Of a stretch of DNA of 64,000 nucleotides, positions 49,594-57,941 are shown piece by piece. The stretch comes from Spirochaetota bacterium (lineage in GTDB: Bacteria; Spirochaetota; Brevinematia; Brevinematales; Brevinemataceae), in contig JAGUQW010000013.1 in NCBI GenBank assembly GCA_030154445.1, forward strand, positions 52,007-116,006. Reading direction: 5' to 3'. Position 1 is the first letter of the stretch. The number at the start of each line of letters is the position of its first letter. The notes beneath the pieces were generated by a model, which saw only the letters and a list, made by a program, of their open reading frames with translations, did no database searches and was not told the DNA's origin. The position numbers and the translations under genes were made by a program.

Positions 49594-50574
49594 ATGAATA
49601 AACAAACACAATTATCACTACTTAAATGGTTTCACACTAATAAAAGAGAGATGCCTTGGAGAGAAAATCCTACCCCTTATCGCGTGTGGATTTCTGAAAT
49701 CATGTTACAGCAAACTACTGTAGCTACTGTTAGAGAATTTTATTTGCGTTTTATAGAGAGATTTCCTACTTTGGAAAAACTATCTAAGGCCAATGAAGAT
49801 GAAGTATTATTACTATGGGCAGGTTTAGGGTATTATTCTAGAGCCAAAAATATTTTAAAAACAGCTCAATTATTACAAAAAGAAGATCAAATCCCTTCTG
49901 AATTTGAAGAATTAAAAAAACTTCCTGGAATAGGTCCTTACACGGCTGGGGCTGTTAGTTCTATTGCTTTTAACAAGCCTGTATCACTAATCGACACTAA
50001 TGTTGACAGAGTGCTGGGTCGTTTTTTTACCTTAGATCGTCAAGATAAAGATTTTGAACAAATATTAAGATCAAAGGCTCAGTTGTTAATAGAAACAGTT
50101 CCTACAGAAGAATTTTGGGCTTGGAATCAAGCTATTATGGAGCTTGGAGCTTTGGTTTGTACGCTTAAATCTGCTAAATGCGATGATTGTCCTTTGAAAC
50201 TTCCTTGTGGGGCTTATCGATCTGGAGAACCATGGAAATTTCCTGGGGATAAAGTTAAATCAAAAATTGAATTAATAACGGAATATGCTTTAATAATTAA
50301 AAAAAAAGACCATTATCTTATTTCAAAAATAACTTCAGGGACAAGACGAAGAGGATTATATGATTTTCCTATAGTGAATACAAAAATTGGAGAAAAAATA
50401 GATAGGGTAAGTTATAGAATATCTAATAATAAGGTAGAAAGAATATTTTGTTTATTGGACGAAGCTGATTACAAAAGCTCTTTAGATGATGTTTGGGTAA
50501 ATAAAAATAATTTTTTAGAAAAATATGCACTAGTATCTCCTTGCAAGAAATTTTTCTTAAAAATTTGTAAATAA
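49594..50574 (+). CDS. mutY: A/G-specific adenine DNA glycosylase MutY
   Basis: 326 residues. Removes adenine mispaired with 8-oxoguanine. The start of the catalytic domain reads MPWRENPTPYRVWISEIMLQ with the catalytic Glu, followed by the helix-hairpin-helix LPGIGPYTAGAVSSIAF and LIDTNVDRVLGR with the catalytic Asp. The Fe-S cluster loop CTLKSAKCDDCPLKLPC has the C-x6-C-x2-C-x5-C spacing. The C-terminal NUDIX-like domain (about 225-326) that reads the 8-oxoG is short and weak in motifs but present. Located 3 bases after the TPR gene. Confidence 0.96.
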   Translation: MNKQTQLSLLKWFHTNKREMPWRENPTPYRVWISEIMLQQTTVATVREFYLRFIERFPTLEKLSKANEDEVLLLWAGLGYYSRAKNILKTAQLLQKEDQIPSEFEELKKLPGIGPYTAGAVSSIAFNKPVSLIDTNVDRVLGRFFTLDRQDKDFEQILRSKAQLLIETVPTEEFWAWNQAIMELGALVCTLKSAKCDDCPLKLPCGAYRSGEPWKFPGDKVKSKIELITEYALIIKKKDHYLISKITSGTRRRGLYDFPIVNTKIGEKIDRVSYRISNNKVERIFCLLDEADYKSSLDDVWVNKNNFLEKYALVSPCKKFFLKICK

Positions 50575-50593
50575 TATAAAATTTTAAAAATCA

Positions 50594-50622
50594 TTGACAA
50601 AACAGTGTAAATGTATTAAAAT
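50594..50622 (+). promoter_or_regulatory. Promoter of rpsP-rimM-trmD-rplS
   Basis: TTGACA (50594-50599), 17-base spacer, TAAAAT (50617-50622), 34 bases before the rpsP start. Confidence 0.75.
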
Positions 50623-50655
50623 ACTTGAAGTGATATTTTTTTTTGGAGGACATTT

Positions 50656-50901
50656 GTGTCAACAAATATTCGTTTAATGCGTTTAGGTAAGAAGAAAGCC
50701 CCTTACTATCGTGTCGTCGTAGCACATTCTAGAAACGCTCGTGATGGAGCTTATATTGAGAGTTTAGGTACTTATAGACCTGTTGAAAGCTCAGATCAAA
50801 TTCTGATTAATGTTACGCGTTTTGATGAATGGATAAAAATGGGTGCAATCCCATCACAAACAGTTACACAGCTTGTTTTAAAAGCTAGAGCTATTGTATA
50901 G
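50656..50901 (+). CDS. rpsP: 30S ribosomal protein S16
   Basis: 81 residues from a GTG start with TTTGGAGGA 8 bases before it. Sequence IRLMRLGKKKAPYYRVVVAH and SRNARDGAYIESLGTYRP is the S16 signature; length is normal. It opens the conserved rpsP-rimM-trmD-rplS operon. Confidence 0.98.
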   Translation: MSTNIRLMRLGKKKAPYYRVVVAHSRNARDGAYIESLGTYRPVESSDQILINVTRFDEWIKMGAIPSQTVTQLVLKARAIV

Positions 50902-50912
50902 TTGGAGAATTA

Positions 50913-51452
50913 ATGTCTGCAACTGAAATGTCTAATAATCTTGTTGAAATAGGTAGAATTTTAAAACCTTTTGGTGTGAAAGGTGAATTAAAAGTTTTAT
51001 TTTATATCGATGAGTTATCCGATTTAAAAAATGTGAAAGAATTCTATATTAAAGATAGGAAATGTGAAGTTGGATTTAGAGAGTTAACTTTTACTTCTCT
51101 AAAATTCACAGAAAATCCAGAGTATGCGAAAGTTATATTTACAGAAATTACTGATCGTACTATTGCTGAAAGTTGGCGTTTAGTTCCTATCTTTATGAAA
51201 AAAGAATATTTGATATCTCCAGATGATGGGGAATATTTTATAACAGATCTTATTGATTTGGAAGCTTGGTATCAAGATCAAAAAATTGGTAGTATTTTCA
51301 ATATTTTTGAAGTTGCAGGACAAGAGCTTTTTGTTATTAAACAACAAGATACAAAACAAGATTTGGCAATACCTTTCACAGAAAGATATGTATCTTCAAT
51401 AAAAATTGAAGATAAAAAAGTATTTTTTGATAATTTAGATGAGTTACTATAG
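50913..51452 (+). CDS. rimM: 16S rRNA processing protein RimM
   Basis: 179 residues. Binds S19 and helps mature the 30S head. N-terminal beta barrel (VEIGRILKPFGVKGELKVLF, residues 10-29) and C-terminal PRC barrel (about 100-178, YFITDLIDLEAWYQDQKIGS, IPFTERYVSSIKIEDKKVFF). GGAG lies 7 bases before the ATG. Position after rpsP is the standard one. Confidence 0.95.
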   Translation: MSATEMSNNLVEIGRILKPFGVKGELKVLFYIDELSDLKNVKEFYIKDRKCEVGFRELTFTSLKFTENPEYAKVIFTEITDRTIAESWRLVPIFMKKEYLISPDDGEYFITDLIDLEAWYQDQKIGSIFNIFEVAGQELFVIKQQDTKQDLAIPFTERYVSSIKIEDKKVFFDNLDELL

Positions 51453-51458
51453 ATTGTT

Positions 51459-52274
51459 ATGGATAAAATAACAGTTTTATCACTTTTCCCTCAAATGATT
51501 ACAGATGCTCTCTCCTATGGAATAGTCAAAAGAGCAACTAATCTGATGACTATTATATCAAGAGATCTTCGTGATTGGGGATTAGGTGATTATAAGAAAG
51601 TTGATGATACAAGTGTTGCTCCTGGTCCAGGAATGTTATTCCGAGCTGATGTAATTGCGAATGCAATTACAGATGTAAAAAAAGAAGATGCTGATGCTTA
51701 TATTATTCATATGTCTCCTAGAGGGATACCTCTAAATAGTAAAAAAGCAAAAGAACTTTCTCAAAAAAAACATCTTGTTATTTTAGCTTCTCGCTATGAA
51801 GGTCTTGATCAACGAGTTATTGATAACTATGTGAATGAAGAAATTTCTATAGGTGATTATGTGCTAAGTGGAGGAGAATTAGCTAGTTTAGTTCTCATAG
51901 ACTCTGTATTAAGAATGACAGGTAATGTGTTGAGAATGGATGCTGTTGAAGAGGAATCTTTTCAACAAGGTCTTTTAGAATATCCTCATTATACTAAACC
52001 TCTTAAATTTGAAAATAAAGAGATTCCTGAGTATTTACGGTCTGGGAATCATCAACTAATACAAGACAATCGTTTTTTAGAACAATTATTCGTAACATGG
52101 TTACGAAGACCTGATTTACTTAGAGATTATCCTTTATGTAATATCAATGTTCAAAATAAAAATCCGTTAACAAAACTAAAAAAACAAAATATACTTTTAC
52201 AAAAAAGATTAAATGCTTTTGAAAAAGTAATACGGGAGAATAGAGATGTCCGAAGATTTAAAAAAGACAACTGA
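51459..52274 (+). CDS. trmD: tRNA (guanine37-N1)-methyltransferase TrmD
   Basis: 271 residues. Forms m1G37 and prevents frameshifting. SPOUT trefoil-knot motifs: FPQMITDALSYGIVKRA, APGPGMLFRADVIANAI, MSPRGIPLNSKKAKEL, LASRYEGLDQRV and IGDYVLSGGELASLVLID. The C-terminal tail (RSGNHQLIQDNRFLEQLFVT) is typical, with an extra basic coiled segment at the end. The last 29 bases overlap rplS in another frame. Confidence 0.97.
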   Translation: MDKITVLSLFPQMITDALSYGIVKRATNLMTIISRDLRDWGLGDYKKVDDTSVAPGPGMLFRADVIANAITDVKKEDADAYIIHMSPRGIPLNSKKAKELSQKKHLVILASRYEGLDQRVIDNYVNEEISIGDYVLSGGELASLVLIDSVLRMTGNVLRMDAVEEESFQQGLLEYPHYTKPLKFENKEIPEYLRSGNHQLIQDNRFLEQLFVTWLRRPDLLRDYPLCNINVQNKNPLTKLKKQNILLQKRLNAFEKVIRENRDVRRFKKDN

Positions 52275-52755
52275 TAATACAACTACTGAAAATGTAGAAA
52301 ATGTTGAAGTGTTAGAAGTAACTCCTATTGTTGAGAAAAAATCTATCAATAACAAAAAAATTAAAAACACATTACATGATATTGAATTAAGATTACTTGA
52401 AGAACAAAATAACGATGAAAAATTTCCAAAATTTGGAGTTGGTGATACTATTCGTGTTAGTGTTCGTATTACTGAAGGTACAAAAGAAAGAGTTCAAGTT
52501 TATGAAGGAGTTGTTCTTTGTTTTAAACATGGAATGAATCGTAAAACTTTCATGGTTCGTCGTGTTAGTGCTGGTATTTCAGTAGAAAGAGTCTTTTCTT
52601 TTCATTCACCATATCTTGCTCATATTGAAATTGTTCGTCGTGCAAAAGTTCGTCGTGCAAAATTATACTTCTTAAGAGGGCTCTTTGGTAAAGCAGCTCG
52701 TCTTAAAGAGTTAGCACTCAAAAAAGGTGAAAATAAAAAACAAATAAAAATATAA
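52246..52755 (+). CDS. rplS: 50S ribosomal protein L19 with N-terminal extension
   Basis: 169 residues, against about 115 in most bacteria. The conserved part starts near residue 60 (FPKFGVGDTIRVSVRITEGT) and contains VQVYEGVVLCFKHGMNRKTF, GISVERVFSFHSP and AKVRRAKLYFLRG. The first 58 residues are an acidic, Asn/Thr/Glu-rich extension (TTDNTTTENVENVEVLEVTP) with no known counterpart. No better internal start is available, and GGGAG lies 7 bases before the ATG, so the extension seems genuine. The gene overlaps trmD by 29 bases. Confidence 0.96.
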   Translation: MSEDLKKTTDNTTTENVENVEVLEVTPIVEKKSINNKKIKNTLHDIELRLLEEQNNDEKFPKFGVGDTIRVSVRITEGTKERVQVYEGVVLCFKHGMNRKTFMVRRVSAGISVERVFSFHSPYLAHIEIVRRAKVRRAKLYFLRGLFGKAARLKELALKKGENKKQIKI

Positions 52756-52767
52756 TATTTCATTAAA

Positions 52768-52798
52768 ATAACGCTGATATACTCAGCGTTATTTTTTT
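52768..52798 (+). terminator. Terminator of the rpsP-rplS operon
   Basis: AATAACGCTGA pairs with TCAGCGTTATT around a five-base loop, followed by T7, directly after rplS. Confidence 0.9.
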
Positions 52799-52819
52799 GA
52801 TTAATATAGGACATTAATA

Positions 52820-53446
52820 ATGCAATTATCTGTTTCACATGATATAGAGATCGTTCAAAATATTTTAGGGACTGTTACTAGTGAATCTTATTTCGTAGGA
52901 ACAGATGAGGCTGGTAGAGGACCATTAGCAGGACCTCTTGTAGTTGCTGGGGTTTTATTTGAAAAAAACATTGTTATTCCCAACATTTTTGATTCTAAAA
53001 AAATATCTGAAAAAAAAAGAGATTTATTAGCTCCTAAGATAAAAGAACTTGCTCTAGCTTATCATATAGAAGTGATTTCTCTTTCACAAATAAAAGAATT
53101 GAATATTTATCAAGCATCAAAATGGGGTATGATAAAATGTTTTTTAGAAATTCAAAAAAAAATCAATACTCAAGTTCTTTTGACGGATGCTATAAAGATA
53201 AAATTTTCAGAATTACCTAATATAAATATAATACCTTTAATTAAAGGGGATCAAAAAAGTTTTCATATTGCAGCAGCCTCTATTTTGGCAAAAACAGAGC
53301 GTGATAAAATCATGTTAGAGTTACATAAAGAATTTCCAATGTATCATTGGAATAAAAATAAAGGCTACCCCACCAAATTACATAGATTAGCTTTACAAGA
53401 ATTTGGAGTAAGCCCTTATCATAGAGAAGGATTTAAACTTAAATAA
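52820..53446 (+). CDS. rnhB: Ribonuclease HII
   Basis: 208 residues. Cuts RNA at single ribonucleotides in DNA. Catalytic Asp-Glu pair and loop in VGTDEAGRGPLAGPLVVAGV, FDSKKISEKKRDLL, the third Asp in LLTDAIKIKF, KGDQKSFHIAAASILAKTERD and NKGYPTKLHRLALQEFG. Length is typical. It follows the ribosomal operon, beyond its terminator, with AGGA 9 bases before the ATG. Confidence 0.97.
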   Translation: MQLSVSHDIEIVQNILGTVTSESYFVGTDEAGRGPLAGPLVVAGVLFEKNIVIPNIFDSKKISEKKRDLLAPKIKELALAYHIEVISLSQIKELNIYQASKWGMIKCFLEIQKKINTQVLLTDAIKIKFSELPNINIIPLIKGDQKSFHIAAASILAKTERDKIMLELHKEFPMYHWNKNKGYPTKLHRLALQEFGVSPYHREGFKLK

Positions 53447-53463
53447 TGTTTTTGATTGTAAAT

Positions 53464-53826
53464 TTATTTTTTTGCGTCTTTTATACCAAGACTTATTCCT
53501 GATTCTTTGAAATCAATACCTGTCTCTGTAAGGTTTGTAGAAAATATATATTTGAGTTCTTTTTCGAATTTTTTGTTTTTAGGATGATAAACTATTCCAG
53601 CATATTGAGTATCATCTAATAAATAAGTTGCATTTGTTTCACTAATAATTTTGATCATTGTGTATCGAGTACTATTATATAAAAAATCACCATTTTTTGT
53701 ATCAATAATGAACTCTTCTTTTGTAGAATCAAGATAAGTTCCTTGTATATTATCAATAAATTTTTTTTCAATTTCTGTTAAAGAACAAGAACTGAAAAGT
53801 ATTGTTAGTAAAATCATAAATTTCAT
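53464..53826 (-). CDS. Small lipoprotein, unknown family
   Basis: 120 residues. Signal MKFMILLTILFSSC with lipobox LFSSC; Cys14 should be lipidated. The mature part (SLTEIEKKFIDNIQGTYLDS, then alternating strands such as GDFLYNSTRYTMIKII) could be a small beta barrel of lipocalin-like type. No motif allows a name. It converges on rnhB, with 17 bases between the stops, and has about 170 AT-rich bases upstream. Confidence 0.65.
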   Translation of the reverse strand: MKFMILLTILFSSCSLTEIEKKFIDNIQGTYLDSTKEEFIIDTKNGDFLYNSTRYTMIKIISETNATYLLDDTQYAGIVYHPKNKKFEKELKYIFSTNLTETGIDFKESGISLGIKDAKK

Positions 53827-54000
53827 TATAATATCCTTCTTTATGTGTAATCTTATTATATATAATAAACTATTATTTAGTTTATTTCAATAATTTTTAT
53901 ATTTAATTTATAGAACCATCTATTATTTTACTTGTTAGAGAGTTTGGAATCTAATTAGTAACAATATTTATACAAATAAATCAATTATTAGGAGATACAT
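53827..54000. promoter_or_regulatory. Divergent AT-rich intergenic region
   Basis: 174 bases between the divergent lipoprotein and UDG-like genes. It must carry both promoters, but I see no pair of boxes good enough to assign. TTAGGAGATAC at the right end is the ribosome site of the UDG-like gene. Confidence 0.35.
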
Positions 54001-54585
54001 ATGGATGTAGAACAACATGAATTAGAACCTTTTGTATTTGAAAATATGGAAATTTTGATGTTAGGAAGTTTTCCACCAAAAAAAGAAAAATGGACAATGG
54101 ATTTTTATTATCCTAACTTTCAAAATGATATGTGGCGTATTTTTGGCAATATTTTTTTTGATAATAAAGAATATTTTCTTAATGAAAATCATAAAAATTT
54201 TAATAAAGAAAAGATCTGTAATTTTCTAAAACAATACAAACTAGGAGTAGGTGATGTAGCTTATGAAGTAATACGCTTACAAGACAATGCAGCTGATAAA
54301 TTTTTAGAAGTAATTTCTTATTTAGATTTTGATAAAATTTTCAGTAACTCTTTAAAATGTCAAACTATTATTACTACAGGAAAGAAATCTGGAGAAATAA
54401 TACAGCAATATTTTCATATTCTTAAATTACCTAATATTGGAGAACAAGAATTATTTGAATGGAAAGGCAGAAAAATGCAGTTATATAGAGTACCATCTTC
54501 CTCTAGGGCATACCCCAAATCATTAAATTACAAATCGAATATATATAAAAGTGTATTTGATAGTATAAATAATAATCCTCTTTGA
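54001..54585 (+). CDS. Uracil-DNA glycosylase superfamily protein
   Basis: 194 residues. Motif 1 reads LMLGSFPPKKEKWTMDFYYP and is followed by FQNDMWRIFGNIFF, as in the UDG-fold families related to Mug and the PF03167 group. The second active-site loop is probably VPSSSRAYPKSLNYK, in the place of the family's S/T-rich, H/N-bearing motif. The catalytic Asn or Asp of classic UDGs is not obvious, so substrate and activity are open. A clear AGGAG precedes the ATG. It is a single gene. Confidence 0.75.
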   Translation: MDVEQHELEPFVFENMEILMLGSFPPKKEKWTMDFYYPNFQNDMWRIFGNIFFDNKEYFLNENHKNFNKEKICNFLKQYKLGVGDVAYEVIRLQDNAADKFLEVISYLDFDKIFSNSLKCQTIITTGKKSGEIIQQYFHILKLPNIGEQELFEWKGRKMQLYRVPSSSRAYPKSLNYKSNIYKSVFDSINNNPL

Positions 54586-54604
54586 AGAGAATTGTTATTT
54601 TTAT

Positions 54605-55048
54605 TTAATTTATAGATTTTCTAGATATAATTTTCCATTTACCATCAAATTGTTCTAACATATAATTAACATAGATAGTTTGATTGTTGTCAGTAATTTC
54701 AGATTTTGTTTCTAAATTAGGAATAACAATCCATTTTGTGCTGACGATAGCAATTGTTCTACTATTAATAGTATGTTCTTTTGACTCTTTGATTTCCCAT
54801 GATTTAAGAGTTTTGTATTGATTAATAAGTGCTTGTTTTTTAGTAGTGTTATTATCTATTGATGCTAACAATTCTTTAGCTTTTCGCAATTCAAAATTTT
54901 CTGTTACTGTAATGAGCTTATCTATATCACCATTTGTTAAGGCTGTTAAAGCAAATTTAACAACATCTTGAGGGGTGTCTGTAGATTTTTGAGAAAACAA
55001 AGTATTTGTTGATAAGAGTGAAAGAAATAGAATTAAATAAAATTTCAT
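54605..55048 (-). CDS. Exported DUF4878-like protein (NTF2-like fold)
   Basis: 147 residues. Signal peptide residues 1-19 (MKFYLILFLSLLSTNTLFS, no lipobox Cys). The mature part starts DTPQDVVKFALTALTNGDID, the first helix typical of DUF4878/NTF2-like secreted proteins, and ends in a beta strand with GKWKIISRKSIN, also typical. The function of such proteins is not known; they often occur in many copies in genomes with numerous lipoproteins, and two other genes in this window share the layout. The stop faces the UDG-like gene. Confidence 0.75.
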   Translation of the reverse strand: MKFYLILFLSLLSTNTLFSQKSTDTPQDVVKFALTALTNGDIDKLITVTENFELRKAKELLASIDNNTTKKQALINQYKTLKSWEIKESKEHTINSRTIAIVSTKWIVIPNLETKSEITDNNQTIYVNYMLEQFDGKWKIISRKSIN

Positions 55049-55133
55049 AAATGTCTCCTAGAATATTTATGTATACATCGGTATATATTAATATATATTA
55101 AATATAATATTTTTTTTATTTTCTCTTCTATAT

Positions 55134-55162
55134 TTGATATTTTTGTAAAAAATTGCTATGAT
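55134..55162 (+). promoter_or_regulatory. Promoter of the SurA-N-like gene
   Basis: TTGATA (55134-55139), 17-base spacer, TATGAT (55157-55162), 54 bases before the GTG start. Confidence 0.65.
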
Positions 55163-55215
55163 ATATACAAAAATATAGATAGATTTTATCTAACTTAATA
55201 ATAAAAGGAGATCTT

Positions 55216-55899
55216 GTGAAAAAAAATATAATAATAAGTTCTGTGATAGGACTTACTGTTGGAGTGATATTAACTTTAATAGGAACTTTATTAATGAAAC
55301 AAAACAGCTCAGGAAAGGCTACATTTTCTTTAGCATTGCCAACTATTACTAAATTAGACAAGGATCATCTTGCTAAAATAGAAAATTTTGGAATAACATT
55401 GTCAGATTTTACGAATGCTTATGATCAAGTAAAAAAAAATCTTCCAGCAGAACAACTTAATCAAATCTCAGCAAATGAATCTGCTGCTAGAGCTGAAATT
55501 TTAGAAACAATGATTAATCAATATGCTGTAGTTGCTACAGCAATTGAAGAAGGTTTTTTAGAAGACCAAGAAAATATGAAATTATTTCGTAATGCTGCAC
55601 AACAAGCTTTATTTCAACTTTATGTAGCTAAAAATATGCCAGAAGATGGTAACGAGTTTGCAGTTTCTCAACCAGAAATTGATCAAGCTTATGCTCAATA
55701 TGGAGCAGAATTTAGAGCTAGAGGATTGAATGCTCAACAATCAAAAGATTATATTATTAGTCAAATAGTTCAACAAAAACGACAAAGATGGATGATTGAT
55801 TTTGTATCAAAAATTAAAGAAGGATTTCGTATTGAAAGAAATAATAGTCTTCTTAAAGAGCAAAATATTAGTGCAGTTCAATTATCAACAGTTAAATAA
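55216..55899 (+). CDS. Membrane-anchored SurA N-terminal-like chaperone
   Basis: 227 residues from a GTG with AAAGGAG 7 bases upstream. A membrane anchor (residues 5-27, IIISSVIGLTVGVILTLIGT) precedes a helical domain like the N-terminal chaperone part of SurA/PrsA (GITLSDFTNAYDQVKKNLPA, ILETMINQYAVVATAIEEG, LYVAKNMP, EIDQAYAQYG and a final helix). The parvulin peptidyl-prolyl isomerase domain that usually follows is absent. It could assist folding of secreted or outer-membrane proteins. The family call rests on helix pattern, so it is moderate. Confidence 0.65.
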   Translation: MKKNIIISSVIGLTVGVILTLIGTLLMKQNSSGKATFSLALPTITKLDKDHLAKIENFGITLSDFTNAYDQVKKNLPAEQLNQISANESAARAEILETMINQYAVVATAIEEGFLEDQENMKLFRNAAQQALFQLYVAKNMPEDGNEFAVSQPEIDQAYAQYGAEFRARGLNAQQSKDYIISQIVQQKRQRWMIDFVSKIKEGFRIERNNSLLKEQNISAVQLSTVK

Positions 55900-55923
55900 T
55901 ACAATCATTATCAAATAAAATAC

Positions 55924-55957
55924 AAAAAAGAGACTTTTTAATAGGTCTCTTTTTTAA
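55924..55957 (+). terminator. Terminator after the SurA-N-like gene
   Basis: AAAAAAGAGAC pairs with GTCTCTTTTTT-type arms around a T/A-rich loop, followed by T6 and AATAA. Confidence 0.85.
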
Positions 55958-55995
55958 TAATATTTTAGATTAAATTTTTAAATAAAGGACAAAAT

Positions 55996-56532
55996 ATGAG
56001 AAAAGTAATTTTATATATTGCTCAAAGTTTGGATGGATATATATCAGGAATAGATGGTAATTTAGATTGGTTACCACAACAAATATCTGAAAAAATGAAT
56101 GAATTTTATAGTGAATTTTTTCAACAAGTAGATACTATTTTAATAGGGCGTAATACTTATGATCAAATTATAAATGTATTAAGTCCAAATCAATGGCCTT
56201 ATCCAAATAAAACTTCTTATGTTTGGACATCACAAAAAACAGATTCTTTATATGACAGTATACATTTTGTTGATACTGATTTAGTATCATTTGTCAATGA
56301 AATAAAGAAACAGGAAGGTAAAGATATTTGGGTATTAGGTGGAGCGACTTTAGCAGCAGAATTAATAAAAAACAATCTTATTAATGAGTATTGTATTACT
56401 ATAGTGCCAATCATTTTAGGAAAAGGGATTCCTTTGTTTCCGCAAGAAAATTATAATACTATTTTCCTTGAAATGAAATCTTGTTTTACCGAAAATGGAA
56501 TGATACAAACTCACTATATTGTAGAATTATAA
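55996..56532 (+). CDS. RibD C-terminal/dihydrofolate reductase-like protein
   Basis: 178 residues. It shows the YyaP/YwjB type fold: ILYIAQSLDGYISGIDGNLD at the start, LIGRNTYDQI, and the nucleotide-binding loop IWVLGGATLAAELIKNNLIN followed by ITIVPIILGKGIPLF. These belong to the RibD_C family, related to dihydrofolate reductase and using NADPH; the substrate is not known, and true DHFR or riboflavin reductase activity is unlikely without other domains. It converges on rsmA, sharing 6 bases at the stops. Confidence 0.85.
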   Translation: MRKVILYIAQSLDGYISGIDGNLDWLPQQISEKMNEFYSEFFQQVDTILIGRNTYDQIINVLSPNQWPYPNKTSYVWTSQKTDSLYDSIHFVDTDLVSFVNEIKKQEGKDIWVLGGATLAAELIKNNLINEYCITIVPIILGKGIPLFPQENYNTIFLEMKSCFTENGMIQTHYIVEL

Positions 56533-57333
56533 GTCTTTTATTTGTATAAATAATTCTGCCCATTTTTCAGGAGAAATAGCATCTGGTCTTTGAGAACAGA
56601 TAGGATCTTTAGTAATAATAGAATTAGCCCAAGGACTATTCGCAAGATTATTTGCTAATGTTTTTCTTTTTGCTAAAAAACATGTTTTAATAAAAATAGA
56701 GAATTCTTTTTGATTAAAAGACGTTTCTTTTTTTTCTATAGAAATTACTAGAGAATCGACTTTGGGTTCAGGAAAAAAATTACCTTTACCAACTGGAAAT
56801 AATTTTTTAATGGTAAGAAAATGCTGAGCAATGACGGAAAGAGGACCATAATTTGAATTACCAGCTGATGTTTCCATTCTCTCTGCAAATTCAGCTTGAA
56901 GCATTAATATTCCAAATTTAAAAGCTTTATTTTCAATGAATTGTTTGATAGCTTCACCCGAAATTGAATAAGGCAAATTAGAAATAAAAACATATTCTTG
57001 ATCTTTAGGATATTGATCCCATTTTAGAAAATCATTGTGTAGTAAAGTTAGCTTAGGATGAATCATATTTTTTGCGACAAGATTGTAGACACCCTTATCT
57101 ATTTCTAAAGATACGGTTTCTCCTTTTTCGGCTAACAATACTGTTAAAGCACCGAGACCTGTTCCCACTTCCAAATATTTTTCATTTTCTTTCAAAGTAG
57201 GTAACATATTGACAATTTTTTCTGCACTTTGGCGATTAATAAGATAATTTTGTCCTCTATTTTTAGAAAGATATAATCCATTATCATTGAGCAAGGCTCG
57301 AATATTTTTGATACCAAAAGGATCGTATGTCAT
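56527..57333 (-). CDS. rsmA: 16S rRNA dimethyladenosine transferase RsmA (KsgA)
   Basis: 268 residues. Dimethylates A1518 and A1519. Motifs: NRGQNYLINRQSAEKIV, YLEVGTGLGALTVLLAEKG for SAM, SLEIDKGVY, and NLPYSISGEAIKQFIE with the catalytic NLPY. C-terminal helical domain normal, ending PEKWAELFIQIKDL. Loss of this gene gives kasugamycin resistance in other bacteria. It lies 8 bases downstream of the rhodanese-like lipoprotein, so both may be co-transcribed. Confidence 0.97.
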   Translation of the reverse strand: MTYDPFGIKNIRALLNDNGLYLSKNRGQNYLINRQSAEKIVNMLPTLKENEKYLEVGTGLGALTVLLAEKGETVSLEIDKGVYNLVAKNMIHPKLTLLHNDFLKWDQYPKDQEYVFISNLPYSISGEAIKQFIENKAFKFGILMLQAEFAERMETSAGNSNYGPLSVIAQHFLTIKKLFPVGKGNFFPEPKVDSLVISIEKKETSFNQKEFSIFIKTCFLAKRKTLANNLANSPWANSIITKDPICSQRPDAISPEKWAELFIQIKDL

Positions 57334-57341
57334 TGTTTTTC

Positions 57342-57764
57342 CTAAATATAATTATTAGTTGATGATGTTGGTCGATTTTCATTAGTCCATTTGCTAAAAC
57401 CATCTTGAAGAAAGTTAAAGTTAGTAATATTCAGTTTTTTCATGATGTTTATTATTGTGAAATCATATATATTTTTAGTATCATAAAAAATTATTTGAGA
57501 ATTATAAATATTTGAAATATTAATAATACTCTTAAGATTATTATAAGGAAGCGATATGGCATTGTTGATATGTTCTTTTTGATACAAACTTTGAGCTCGC
57601 AAATCAATAATAAGATAATTATTTACTGGCATTGTTTTTGAGATATGAGTAAGTTCTTGAGGTGATATTTGTTTGTATTGTATAATATCATAAGAGTTTT
57701 TAATATAAAACCTCTCTGTTGCGCAAGAAACAAAGAAAAAACAGTAAAAAATATTTTTTTTCAT
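57342..57764 (-). CDS. Rhodanese-like lipoprotein lacking the active-site Cys
   Basis: 140 residues from the ATG at 57764; a TTG 30 bases earlier is unlikely. Signal MKKNIFYCFFFVSCATERF with lipobox FFVSC. The mature part is a rhodanese fold (YLIIDLRAQSLYQKEHINNA, ISLPYNNLKS, and GFSKWTNENRP). In an active enzyme a Cys stands in the loop after the fourth strand; here it is IIFYDTKNIYDF, with Asp and no Cys. It is therefore probably an inactive binding module on the outside of a membrane. The ribosome site is weak (AAGGA, 11 bases away). Confidence 0.75.
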   Translation of the reverse strand: MKKNIFYCFFFVSCATERFYIKNSYDIIQYKQISPQELTHISKTMPVNNYLIIDLRAQSLYQKEHINNAISLPYNNLKSIINISNIYNSQIIFYDTKNIYDFTIINIMKKLNITNFNFLQDGFSKWTNENRPTSSTNNYI

Positions 57765-57879
57765 ATTGTTGATATCCTTACATTTATAATACAATTATAG
57801 AAAATATAATTGTATAGTGTATAATTGTAACTAGTTTTTGAAATGAAATCAAGATTTTTTTCTTTTTATTTGAAAATTC

Positions 57880-57908
57880 TTGTATGATATTGTGTTATTT
57901 TGTATAAT
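57880..57908 (+). promoter_or_regulatory. Promoter of truA
   Basis: TTGTAT (57880-57885), 17-base spacer, TATAAT (57903-57908), 34 bases before the start. Confidence 0.65.
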
Positions 57909-57941
57909 GTATAAATGATTAATAAATAAGAAGAGAGAAAA

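Noticed and set aside
54001..54585. Naming the UDG-like gene ung or mug
   Set aside because: The catalytic Asp or Asn motifs of these families are not clearly present.
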